NCBI RefSeq assembly: GCF_013266735.1
Contig: NZ_JABSNU010000007.1
Location: forward strand, 62,001 to 126,000
Origin: Pedobacter foliorum
GTDB lineage: Bacteria > Bacteroidota > Bacteroidia > Sphingobacteriales > Sphingobacteriaceae
Length of the DNA: 64,000 nt
Reading direction: 5' to 3'
Under the pieces are notes generated by a model that did no database searches, was not told the DNA's origin, and was given only the letters and a program-made list of their open reading frames with translations. Positions 17,103 to 24,516 of the stretch are shown piece by piece (within the stretch, counting starts at the first letter, position 1; each line of letters begins with the position of its first letter). Made by a program: the position numbers and the translations under genes.

Positions 17103-18194
17103 TTAGCAAAGGAAACCACCACCTAGCAGGTCATTTCCTTCATAGAAAACTGCTGATTGGCCCGGTGCAATTGCTGATACATTATGGTCGAATACTACAC
17201 GCATTTTGTCATTTTCCTGAACGATAGTACTTAGCATGCCTGCGTCTTTATATCTGATTTTAGTAACCACATTATCTAATGGCTCTAAAATACTTCCGTA
17301 TTTTACAAGGTTAACATTACGTACTAAGGCTTCGTTTCTTTCTAAATCTTCCGCTCTGCCGAGTACTACTGTGTTGCTTTCGGGCATGATTTGGGTTACA
17401 AACATTGGTTCGCCAAAGGCAATTCCAAGTCCTTTACGTTGGCCTATGGTATAAAAAGGATAACCTTTATGCTGACCAACTACCATTCCGTCTTTAGTGA
17501 TGAAGTTACCACCGGCAACTCTGTCTTCTAAATCTTCAACTTTGTGTTTTAAGAAAGCACGGTAATCATTATCTGGTACAAAACAGATCTCATAGCTTTC
17601 GCTTTTCTTAGCCAGTTCTTCTTGTCCCATATCTAAGGCCATTTGTCTGATGTCAGATTTAGCAAATGATCCCAAAGGGAATTGCGTACGCGCAAGGTTT
17701 TCCTGAGAAACGCCCCACAATACATATGATTGGTCTTTGTTCTCGTCTTTTCCTTTAGAAATTACATAACGACCGCTATCTTGTTGTCTGATGTTTGCAT
17801 AATGTCCGGTTGCAATAAATTCGCAATCCAGTTTGTTAGCACGTTTTAGCAGTGCTTCCCATTTGATGTGGGTATTGCACAATACACAAGGATTTGGTGT
17901 ACGTCCGGCAAGGTATTCATCAACAAAGTTGTCGATTACGAAATCGCCAAATTCATCGCGTATATCCAGGATATAATGAGGGAAGCCATAGTTTACCGCA
18001 AGTGTACGAGCATCGTTTATGCTGTCAAGACTGCAACATCCTGTTTCCTTGCTACTGCTACCTGAAGTGGCATAGTCCCACGTTTTCATGGTTAGTCCAA
18101 TAACTTCATAACCTTGTTCGTGTAGCATTACTGCTGCTACTGAACTATCAACACCGCCACTCATGGCTACCAAAATTCTTCCTTTTTTACTCAT
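17103..18194 (-). CDS. mnmA: tRNA-specific 2-thiouridylase MnmA
   Basis: A 363-residue enzyme making 2-thiouridine at the wobble U34 of Lys, Glu and Gln tRNAs. The PP-loop ATPase motif SGGVDSS is at 12-18. The two catalytic cysteines are seen as Cys105 in PNPCVLCNTHIKW and Cys203 in SYEICFVPDNDY. TATGHYAN-type sequence (FIATGHYAN, 125-133) and GQRKGLGIAFG in the C-terminal half are family hallmarks. It is a single gene facing the metallophosphatase. A TACTTTTG -7 element lies about 50 bp upstream of its ATG, with a small CGGG-CTTTGAA-CCCG hairpin in the leader. Confidence 0.97.
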   Translation of the reverse strand: MSKKGRILVAMSGGVDSSVAAVMLHEQGYEVIGLTMKTWDYATSGSSSKETGCCSLDSINDARTLAVNYGFPHYILDIRDEFGDFVIDNFVDEYLAGRTPNPCVLCNTHIKWEALLKRANKLDCEFIATGHYANIRQQDSGRYVISKGKDENKDQSYVLWGVSQENLARTQFPLGSFAKSDIRQMALDMGQEELAKKSESYEICFVPDNDYRAFLKHKVEDLEDRVAGGNFITKDGMVVGQHKGYPFYTIGQRKGLGIAFGEPMFVTQIMPESNTVVLGRAEDLERNEALVRNVNLVKYGSILEPLDNVVTKIRYKDAGMLSTIVQENDKMRVVFDHNVSAIAPGQSAVFYEGNDLLGGGFLC

Positions 18195-18244
18195 GTTATT
18201 TAATACTGCCTCGGGTTCAAAGCCCGGTGATTAGAAATAAGGTG

Positions 18245-18252
18245 CAAAAGTA
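18245..18252 (-). promoter_or_regulatory. Putative mnmA -7 promoter element
   Basis: The plus strand reads CAAAAGTA, that is TACTTTTG on the minus strand, matching TAnnTTTG. It lies about 50 bp before the mnmA start codon. No convincing -33 TTG was found. Confidence 0.5.
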
Positions 18253-18302
18253 AGGGATTTTAATGAAAGTTTCTTGCTTGGGAGGTCAGTGTGTTGTCAA
18301 AG

Positions 18303-18391
18303 TAAAATTCAGTGATCTGTTTTCGGGCTGGAACAAATTGCGCTGAAGGGCGCAAATGGTTCCTAGGCCCTCTTCCAGACACTGAATTTTA
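18303..18391. repeat. 89-nt imperfect palindrome (long hairpin) of unknown nature
   Basis: The ends are a perfect 12-bp inverted repeat, TAAAATTCAGTG (18303-18314) and CACTGAATTTTA (18380-18391). It is extended inward by TCTG/CAGA, GGGC/GCCC, GGAAC/GTTCC and TTGCGC/GCGCAA, with a 6-nt apical loop (TGAAGG). It fills the space between mnmA and the SRPBCC/ArsR operon. It differs from the CGTCAT-bounded repeat seen elsewhere in the window. Confidence 0.7.
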
Positions 18392-18420
18392 GCCGAATTG
18401 TGAGGTAAAAAAGCAGAATT

Positions 18421-18879
18421 TTATGTTGTAGCGTGTTCTTTGGGGTTTGGCTGACCTTTTCCTGTTGTAATTAGGTTGCGCAAACTGTCGTTAATATAAC
18501 CAGTCCAGGCATCGAAGCAAATGTCATAGCACTCATAGGATGGAACAAGGCCATGGTGGGTAAAATGAACTTGAGTTAGGCCATCCTTTTCTGAGATATC
18601 AAACTCAATCTTGTTACCAATCCACTCTGTTTCATCATTGGTAAAGCTGAAATAGTTATCAAGCACTAACCAAACGACCTTTTTATCGGGTATAACCTCA
18701 ATTAATCTCATGGTACACTTATGAAGGTTACTTGCCTGATAGGTGAACTCATCATTAAGCTGCTGTGTACCGCCATCAATATTTTCGGACCACCATCCGC
18801 GTACGTTATTAATAGCATTGAATACGGTATTCGGGGTTTCATCCACCGAAAACGTCGTGTTAAAATCTGAAGTTGTCAT
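18421..18879 (-). CDS. SRPBCC (START/AHSA1-like) domain protein
   Basis: A 152-residue single-domain SRPBCC protein. The N-terminus TTFSVDETPNTVFNAINNVRGWWSENIDGG is the usual first strand plus helix, and WTGYINDSLRNLITTGKG forms the C-terminal helix of the cavity-forming fold. Such proteins bind hydrophobic ligands or assist client proteins; the ligand is unknown. It is the third gene of a minus-strand operon with an ArsR regulator and another SRPBCC protein. The ATG at 18879 is followed directly by the conserved N-terminus. Function beyond the fold cannot be inferred. Confidence 0.85.
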   Translation of the reverse strand: MTTSDFNTTFSVDETPNTVFNAINNVRGWWSENIDGGTQQLNDEFTYQASNLHKCTMRLIEVIPDKKVVWLVLDNYFSFTNDETEWIGNKIEFDISEKDGLTQVHFTHHGLVPSYECYDICFDAWTGYINDSLRNLITTGKGQPNPKEHATT

Positions 18880-18918
18880 AGTCTTGGGTTTTTAATAGGG
18901 CATTTTGTTGTTTAATAT

Positions 18919-19242
18919 TTAGTTTGGTAATTTTTTGTTTAATAAGGTTTCTAGCTTTGTCAGTTTCGAAGCCCAGAACTGGTCGAAATAGGAGAGCCAT
19001 GCTTGTAACTCTTCAAAGCCATCTTTCTTTAGGGTGCAATAACGTTCACGGCCGATGTCCTCGATTGAAATAAACCCAGCGTTATGCAGTATTTTAATGT
19101 GCTTTGAAACAGCAGGACGACTCATCTCGAAATTGTCTGCCAGATTGTTAATTGTTAAACTCTCTTCAGAAAGGAGCATCAGCATCTTCCTTCTGCTTGG
19201 GTCTCCTATGACCTGAAATGTATCAAGAGCTGGTGTTGCCAT
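18919..19242 (-). CDS. ArsR-family winged-helix transcriptional regulator
   Basis: A 107-residue regulator with the ArsR core: DPSRRKMLMLLSEESLTINNLADNFEMSRPAVSKHIKILHNAGFI at about 13-57, the recognition helix being SRPAVSKHIKIL. No CxC metal-binding motif is present, so it is not a classical arsenic or metal sensor. It belongs to the YdfF/SdpR-like group found with SRPBCC (AHSA1) proteins. It overlaps the upstream SRPBCC gene by 20 bp, indicating coupling. Two GTAAC...GTTAC palindromes at the operon promoter (19710-19753) are the obvious candidate binding sites for autorepression (inference). Confidence 0.92.
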   Translation of the reverse strand: MATPALDTFQVIGDPSRRKMLMLLSEESLTINNLADNFEMSRPAVSKHIKILHNAGFISIEDIGRERYCTLKKDGFEELQAWLSYFDQFWASKLTKLETLLNKKLPN

Positions 19243-19675
19243 GTTGTGCAGTGTTTAAAAGATCGGCAATGTTGTTTAATTTTTCTATCCAGCCCTGGTT
19301 TAGACCATTGTAGAAGTCTAGGTTTTCTTTTTTTGCGAAACCTTTATGTTCTAAAAATACCTCAGTGCCTTTGTCTGTTGGTTGTAATTGCCATACCACA
19401 ACAGAATCAAGTGTAATTTTACCTTCGCCAGGCCCACTTCTCCAGGAGTAGGAGAGTTTTTTAAAGGGAATAATTTCTAACACCTTGCAATAGAAGACGC
19501 CATCGAAATCAAGGCTCGGTATTGGGCCTGTCCTGAATTCAAACTCAAAACCTACTATGGGCTGAAAGTTATTTTTCATAAGCCATTGCTCCATCAATTC
19601 AGATTTAGTTAGGTATTCCCACACAGTCTCAACTGGATGAGAGAAGGAAAATTGGTGTTTAATAAGTTTTGCCAT
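19223..19675 (-). CDS. SRPBCC (AHSA1-like) domain protein, first gene of the ArsR operon
   Basis: A 150-residue SRPBCC protein: HQFSFSHPVETVWEYLTKSELMEQWLMKNNFQPIVGFEFEFRTGP at the N-terminus and HKGFAKKENLDFYNGLNQGWIEKLNNIADLL at the C-terminus, the classic AHSA1/YndB pattern. A ligand-binding or stress-related function is typical but unproven. It is the promoter-proximal gene, followed by the overlapping ArsR regulator and a second SRPBCC gene. The promoter region carries paired operator-like palindromes. Confidence 0.88.
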   Translation of the reverse strand: MAKLIKHQFSFSHPVETVWEYLTKSELMEQWLMKNNFQPIVGFEFEFRTGPIPSLDFDGVFYCKVLEIIPFKKLSYSWRSGPGEGKITLDSVVVWQLQPTDKGTEVFLEHKGFAKKENLDFYNGLNQGWIEKLNNIADLLNTAQHGNTSS

Positions 19676-19709
19676 AATTAAGTAGCTTTTAAATGGTTTC
19701 GATAAATAA

Positions 19710-19757
19710 GTAACCTAAAGGTTACGTAAATATATAAGTAACTTTTGGGTTACGCAA
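19710..19757 (-). promoter_or_regulatory. Promoter with two operator-like palindromes for the SRPBCC-ArsR operon
   Basis: On the minus strand a TTG (-33, 19755-19757) is separated by 20 nt from TATATTTA (-7-like, 19727-19734). GTAAC-TTTTGG-GTTAC (19738-19753) fits exactly in that spacer. A perfect GTAACCT-AA-AGGTTAC (19710-19725) lies immediately downstream, offset by 28 bp. Occupancy of either would block polymerase, as expected for an ArsR repressor. Confidence 0.65.
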
Positions 19758-19844
19758 GTGATTTTGTAAAAAAGCTTGACGCTCAGTAAAAACGATAGGA
19801 AATATGCTTATTGAGTATAAGACAAGCTTTAGAAAAGCGTCCAC

Positions 19845-19876
19845 AATAAAGTATAGTTACTGTTCAATACTTTATT
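19845..19876. repeat. Inverted repeat upstream of the GH92 gene
   Basis: AATAAAGTAT (19845-19854) and ATACTTTATT (19867-19876) form a perfect 10-bp inverted repeat around a 12-nt spacer, about 95 bp before the GH92 start. It could be a regulator site or a hairpin. No assignment can be made. Confidence 0.5.
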
Positions 19877-19969
19877 TAAGTCAAACGTTATAGCAAGACA
19901 ATAAAGCTGTTTTTTGTATGATTTTTTTATACCTTAGACACTCATAAAAAAAAGAAACTAAAGTTAAAT

Positions 19970-22255
19970 ATGAAAAAACTCCTACTGTATTGTTTATTAT
20001 CGGCTCCAGTGCTAGTAAATGCGCAGCAAAGTCTGGTAAAATATGTGAAGCCAATTATTGGAACACAGAAAATGGGACATACTTATCCTGGGGCAACGGT
20101 TCCTTTTGGGGCAGTTCAGTTAAGTCCTGATACAGATACTTTGTCCTACGAACTGAATGGTAAGTATAATGGTGATGTTTACAAGTATTGTGCAGGGTAT
20201 AAGTATGAAGATAAGACGATTGTAGGGTTCAGTCATACGCATTTTAGCGGAACGGGACACTCAGATTTGGGTGATTTCCTGATTATGCCAACGCAAGGCA
20301 AACTCCAATTAAACCCTGGTACTGCCGATGACCCTAAATCAGGTTTTAGATCGGCATTTTCTCATAATAATGAGGTTGTAGAAGCTGGATATTATAAGGT
20401 TAAATTAGACGACGACAATATTTTAGCTGAGCTTACCGCCACAAATAGGGTAGGTGTGCATCAGTATACGTTTCCAAAGTCAGATGATTCGCATATCATA
20501 TTAGACCTGATGTCGGGTATTTACAATTACGACGATAAATCTGTTTGGACTTTTGTACGTGTTGTAAATGATACTTTGGTTACCGGTTACAGACAAACTA
20601 ATGGCTGGGCACGCACACGTACGGTTTATTTTGCCATGTCGTTTTCAAAGCCCTTTGCTTCTTACGGACAAAAGAACTTCGATAAAGCTCAGGCTTATAA
20701 AGGTTTCTGGAGAAAGTTTGATCAGACTAAGAACTTTCCGGATATAGCTGGTAAACGTATTAGAATGTATTTCGATTTTAAAACTGAAGATCAGGAAAAG
20801 ATTAAAGTGAAATTCGCCCTTTCTCCGGTTAGTCAGGCAAATGCGTTAGAGAATATGCAGGCAGAGGCTCAGGGATGGGATTTTGATAAGATAAAGCAAC
20901 AGGCCCAGGCCGATTGGAATAAAGAGCTGAATAAGATCAAAATTGATGCTTCTGAGGATGATAAGACTAATTTTTACACTGCAATGTATCATGCGTTCAT
21001 TAATCCTACAAACTATAGCGATGTAAACGGAGAGTATAAAGGTTTAGATCAGAACGTGCATAAGGCTGCTGATTTTAACAACTACACCACGTTTTCGTTA
21101 TGGGATACCTATCGCGCACTGCATCCTTTCTTAAACATTATGCAGCCTGCAAGAAATAACGATATTGTTAAGTCTATGATGGCTCATTACGATCAGAGTG
21201 CGCTTAAAATGCTCCCAATATGGTCTCACTATGCAAACGACAATTGGTGCATGAGTGGTTACCATAGTGTTTCGGTATTAACGGATGCAATTATTAAAGG
21301 TGTGTACAATGGTGATGCTAATAAAGCGCTAGACGCTTGTATAGCTACCGCTAATCATCGCGATTACGAAGGGATAGGTGATTACATAGATATGGGATAT
21401 GTTCCGGCAGAACGCAGCGGAACCTCGGTTTCTAACACATTGGAGTATGCCTATGATGATTGGTGTATTGCTCAATTAGCTAAAAAACTGAATAGAAAGG
21501 ATGTTTACGATGAGTTTACCAAACGTTCTGGAAACTGGAAAAATGTGTTTGATAAGTCTATTGGCTTTATGAGACCCAAAATGCTTGATGGTACATTCAA
21601 AAAGGAATTTGATGCTTTAAGTACTCATGGACAAGGATTTATTGAAGGTAACACCTGGAACTATAGTTTCTTTGTTCCTCAGGATCCTAAGGCTTTAGTT
21701 GAGCAAATGGGTGGTAATAAGAAGGTTGGGTTGAGATTGGATTCTTTATTCTCTATGCACCTTCCTGATGAGTTTTTTGCTGAAACAGAGGATATTACCA
21801 GAGAAGGCATTATTGGAGGATATGTGCACGGTAATGAGCCGGCTCACCACGTTGCTTATTTATACAATTGGATTGGTCAGCCTTGGAAAACACAGGAAAA
21901 GATACGCATGATCTTAAAAATGCAATATAAACCTACTCCTGATGGACTTGGTGGTAATGATGATTGCGGACAAATGAGTGCCTGGTATATGTTTTCTTCT
22001 TTAGGGTTTTACCCGGTATCTCCAGGTTCAGAAGATTATTCATTGGGTAGTCCTGCTGTTAAAAACGCAGTGCTGGCTCTTGAAAATGGAAAAACGTTTA
22101 CTGTTGAAGCAGTGAATCAGAGCGATAAGAACGTTTACGTTCAGAAGGTTATGTTAAATGGAAAGGCTTTAGCCTCTAATACTATAAAGCATTCTGATAT
22201 TACAGGAGGCGGCAAATTAACGTTTTACATGACTTCTAAGCCGGTTAAGAAATAG
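19970..22255 (+). CDS. GH92 family alpha-mannosidase, secreted
   Basis: A 761-residue glycoside hydrolase family 92 enzyme (calcium-dependent exo-alpha-mannosidases acting on N-glycans and mannans). The signal peptide is MKKLLLYCLLSAPVLVNAQ. The N-terminal beta-domain starts VKPIIGTQKMGHTYPGATVPFGAVQLSPDT, and the (alpha/alpha)6 domain ends with GGNDDCGQMSAWYMFSSLGFYPVSPG, containing the family's calcium and catalytic-base region. Length is normal for the family. It stands alone: no SusC/SusD pair is adjacent, so it is not part of an obvious polysaccharide utilisation locus. A 20-bp perfect hairpin follows the stop. Confidence 0.95.
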   Translation: MKKLLLYCLLSAPVLVNAQQSLVKYVKPIIGTQKMGHTYPGATVPFGAVQLSPDTDTLSYELNGKYNGDVYKYCAGYKYEDKTIVGFSHTHFSGTGHSDLGDFLIMPTQGKLQLNPGTADDPKSGFRSAFSHNNEVVEAGYYKVKLDDDNILAELTATNRVGVHQYTFPKSDDSHIILDLMSGIYNYDDKSVWTFVRVVNDTLVTGYRQTNGWARTRTVYFAMSFSKPFASYGQKNFDKAQAYKGFWRKFDQTKNFPDIAGKRIRMYFDFKTEDQEKIKVKFALSPVSQANALENMQAEAQGWDFDKIKQQAQADWNKELNKIKIDASEDDKTNFYTAMYHAFINPTNYSDVNGEYKGLDQNVHKAADFNNYTTFSLWDTYRALHPFLNIMQPARNNDIVKSMMAHYDQSALKMLPIWSHYANDNWCMSGYHSVSVLTDAIIKGVYNGDANKALDACIATANHRDYEGIGDYIDMGYVPAERSGTSVSNTLEYAYDDWCIAQLAKKLNRKDVYDEFTKRSGNWKNVFDKSIGFMRPKMLDGTFKKEFDALSTHGQGFIEGNTWNYSFFVPQDPKALVEQMGGNKKVGLRLDSLFSMHLPDEFFAETEDITREGIIGGYVHGNEPAHHVAYLYNWIGQPWKTQEKIRMILKMQYKPTPDGLGGNDDCGQMSAWYMFSSLGFYPVSPGSEDYSLGSPAVKNAVLALENGKTFTVEAVNQSDKNVYVQKVMLNGKALASNTIKHSDITGGGKLTFYMTSKPVKK

Positions 22256-22280
22256 TTGGTTTGTAGCTTATTAAAACAAT

Positions 22281-22324
22281 TAAACAATAAAGGTCGATAC
22301 AGAAGTATCGACCTTTATTGTTTA
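22281..22324 (+). terminator. Perfect 20-bp hairpin after the GH92 gene
   Basis: The left arm 22281-22300 and right arm 22305-22324 are exact complements around an AGAA loop. GGTCGATAC/GTATCGACC forms the loop-proximal part, and the base is A/T-rich, providing A and T flanks. Probably a bidirectional terminator. Confidence 0.85.
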
Positions 22325-22349
22325 ACCGCTAGCCATTTGTTTAACCGCT

Positions 22350-22432
22350 CGTCATCCTGAATTTATTTCAGGACCTCGCACTAGCAAGGCTTTTTTTCTC
22401 TTGAGAGATGCTGAAATAAATTCAGCATGACG
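22350..22432. repeat. Dispersed palindromic intergenic repeat, copy B
   Basis: An 83-bp element bounded by CGTCAT (22350-22355) and ATGACG (22427-22432). Each arm folds on itself (CCTGAA...TTCAGG; GCTGAA...TTCAGC), and the arms also pair with each other over a perfect 15 bp, CTGAATTTATTTCAG against CTGAAATAAATTCAG. The unpaired core GGACCTCGCACTAGCAAGG plus a T-rich run matches the reverse strand of copy A. A 12-bp direct repeat TGTTTAACCGCT lies at its left edge. Confidence 0.75.
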
Positions 22433-22489
22433 AATTCGCTGTCTGTCATCAGCATCAATTATTTGTGCATAACAGCATCAACTTAGCTC

Positions 22490-22810
22490 CTAAACAAACG
22501 CCGGAACATCCGATCTTGGATCATTCCCTTGAATCTGGTTTCTTCTCATATCCGATATCTCGGTTGGTTTTTTAACTATTTTCTTATTCAAACCGCTTGC
22601 TGCGTTATACAACAGAATACTTCCCAGCGCTACTTCTTCAACGGCTATAAACGGATGTTTACGGATATTTCTGATTCCTTTTTGTAGTATATATACACCT
22701 GCTAATACAGATATCAATCTTTTTCCCGTGTCCAGTTCTTTCGCTTCATATCCTACCAGCGAAGAATTTATAGCTGATAGTGTTAATCTTTCTTTTATTT
22801 TCCCAAACAT
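22490..22810 (-). CDS. Small hypothetical membrane-associated protein
   Basis: A 106-residue protein with two moderately hydrophobic segments (about residues 32-44, LISVLAGVYILQK, and 57-72, VEEVALGSILLYNAASG), resembling small two-helix membrane proteins of the YgaP-TM/DUF2892 kind. The likeness is only in general pattern. The C-terminus is hydrophilic (RRNQIQGNDPRSDVPAFV). It stands alone between the GH92 gene and the uridine phosphorylase gene. No signal peptide or catalytic motif is seen. Confidence 0.65.
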   Translation of the reverse strand: MFGKIKERLTLSAINSSLVGYEAKELDTGKRLISVLAGVYILQKGIRNIRKHPFIAVEEVALGSILLYNAASGLNKKIVKKPTEISDMRRNQIQGNDPRSDVPAFV

Positions 22811-22969
22811 ATTACTTCATTTAATTCTATTTATAGTATCTCATTCCTATGAAATGTACACTCTCTCTCATTGAACGCATATTTCTGTTGAAATAATATT
22901 AATCCTTTTGAATAAAACATTATTTCTAATGAAACTTACATTAATCATACCGAATGAACATTAGAGATA

Positions 22970-23848
22970 CTATTTTTGTTTGCTTATTTTCTCTAAAACC
23001 ATTTTTATTGCCTTATCTACAACTGCTGCAGGGTTTTTACTGAATTCGAAATTTACCCGACTTGCAAGTATCGCATTTACTGACAGGGCTTTATGACCTA
23101 GAGCTTTTGCCAAAGCGTAAATTCCAGCTGTCTCCATTTCTAAGTTAGTAATTCTATTGTTACCATGCTGAAAATTATTTAACAAATTGATAAAATCAGG
23201 CACAGCATTTTTTGCCCTCACTTGTCGGCCTTGGGGGGCGTAGAAACCTGGGGCGGTTACAGTGATTCCTTTTGCCATCTCACTGCCTATGGTATTTAGT
23301 AAGGTATTATCTGCCGCTGTCAGATATGGGTTGATACCTTTAATGTGAGAAAATCTCGATTTAAAAGCATCCAAAATGCTATGCTCATCGCCAGATAGCT
23401 CATGAATATAATACTGCATTAAGGCATCTAATCCTAAGCCAAAAGAGGAAGCAAGGATAGTACCCATAGGGATGTCCGGTTGTATTGCACCCGAGGTGCC
23501 AATGCGAATTATATCTAATGAGGTTAAGTCTTTTTTAACTTCCCGCTTATCAAAATCGATGTTTGCAAGCGCATCAAGTTCATTAAAAACAATATCGATG
23601 TTATCAGTACCAATACCCGTAGAAATTACGGTAATGCGTTTCTTACCCAAGTATCCGGTATGCGTGATAAACTCGCGTTTCCCTTTTTTAAGCTCTATAC
23701 TATCAAAGTGTTTAGATACTTCAGAAACCCTGTCGGGGTCGCCAACAGTAATTACGGTTTCAGCTAAATCTTCGGGCAGGAGGTTCAGGTGATAAATACT
23801 GCCATCCTGATTAATGATCAGGTCTGCTTCTGATATTTTGTTTCCCAT
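22970..23848 (-). CDS. Nucleoside phosphorylase (uridine phosphorylase-like)
   Basis: A 292-residue member of the PNP/UDP family. VGDPDRV near residue 35 is the phosphate-binding loop of the family, GTSGAIQPDIPMGTIL is near 117-132, and NLEMETAGIYALAKALGHKALSVNAILASR near 235-264 carries the ribose-binding Met-Glu pair. It cleaves a nucleoside (probably uridine) with phosphate to base plus ribose 1-phosphate in salvage. The frame extends 17 codons upstream, but the conserved part starts with MGNKISEAD at 23848, which I take as the start. It lies just downstream of yigZ on the same strand, probably in the same transcript as yigZ, the DMT transporter and ribD. Confidence 0.9.
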   Translation of the reverse strand: MGNKISEADLIINQDGSIYHLNLLPEDLAETVITVGDPDRVSEVSKHFDSIELKKGKREFITHTGYLGKKRITVISTGIGTDNIDIVFNELDALANIDFDKREVKKDLTSLDIIRIGTSGAIQPDIPMGTILASSFGLGLDALMQYYIHELSGDEHSILDAFKSRFSHIKGINPYLTAADNTLLNTIGSEMAKGITVTAPGFYAPQGRQVRAKNAVPDFINLLNNFQHGNNRITNLEMETAGIYALAKALGHKALSVNAILASRVNFEFSKNPAAVVDKAIKMVLEKISKQK

Positions 23849-23901
23849 AAAAGTGGAGATTGATATAGCAAACCTATGAAACCTGCACGAGCTTATCAAT
23901 T

Positions 23902-24516
23902 TTAAGCTGTGAAAAGATACTTAGTTTTTAGGTTGTCAATCTTTTCCAATTTCCCCAGCACAGCATTTAAATTTGCTTTTCTTACTTCAAACTTAATAAC
24001 GCAAGAATTGTCGAAGTTTTGATCGAGAATGTTCAGTTGCTCTTCTTTCATTAAGCGCATTACATCGTTCATAACCAGGTAATCGAAGGTGATTTCGTAA
24101 ACATCGTTTACCGTTTTCTCTATTACATTAGCTTCTTTAATTGCTTCTGCAGCAGCTGTTTTGTAAGCGTTAATTAAACCTGGAACACCAAGCAGCGTTC
24201 CGCCAAAATACCTTACCACTACAATAAGGATATTTGTAATGTCTGCCGAAAGCAGGGTATTTAGAATAGGGCGACCAGCGGTGCCTGAAGGCTCTCCGTC
24301 ATCTTGAATCCGGAATATGCTTCTGTCAGGACTTAAGCGTAAAGCCCAGCAGAAATGTCGGGCTTTTGGGTGTTCAGAACGAAGATTCTGAAGTATAGTT
24401 TTTACCTCCTCATCTGTACGAATAGGGTAAGCATAAGCAATAAATTTGCTTCCTTTATCCTTAAAAACCCCTTCGGAAGCAGCGGATATGGTTTTATAAG
24501 TATCATCAAATAGCAT
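23902..24516 (-). CDS. yigZ: YigZ/IMPACT family protein
   Basis: A 204-residue protein with the UPF0029 N-terminal domain: KGSKFIAYAYPIRTDEEV near 20-37, HPKARHFCWALRL near 51-63, and DDGEPSGTAGRPILNTL near 74-90, the hallmark of the family. A DUF1949-type C-terminal ferredoxin-like domain follows. Family members bind nucleic acid or ribosomes; the precise cellular role is unsettled. It overlaps the upstream DMT-transporter gene by 11 bp, so the two are translationally coupled, and is followed by the uridine phosphorylase gene. Confidence 0.92.
   Translation of the reverse strand: MLFDDTYKTISAASEGVFKDKGSKFIAYAYPIRTDEEVKTILQNLRSEHPKARHFCWALRLSPDRSIFRIQDDGEPSGTAGRPILNTLLSADITNILIVVVRYFGGTLLGVPGLINAYKTAAAEAIKEANVIEKTVNDVYEITFDYLVMNDVMRLMKEEQLNILDQNFDNSCVIKFEVRKANLNAVLGKLEKIDNLKTKYLFTA

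Noticed and set aside
18919..19242. Arsenic or metal-responsive ArsR
   Set aside because: No CxC or His/Asp metal-ligand motif in the recognition helix, and no metal-transport gene nearby; SRPBCC partners point to another signal.
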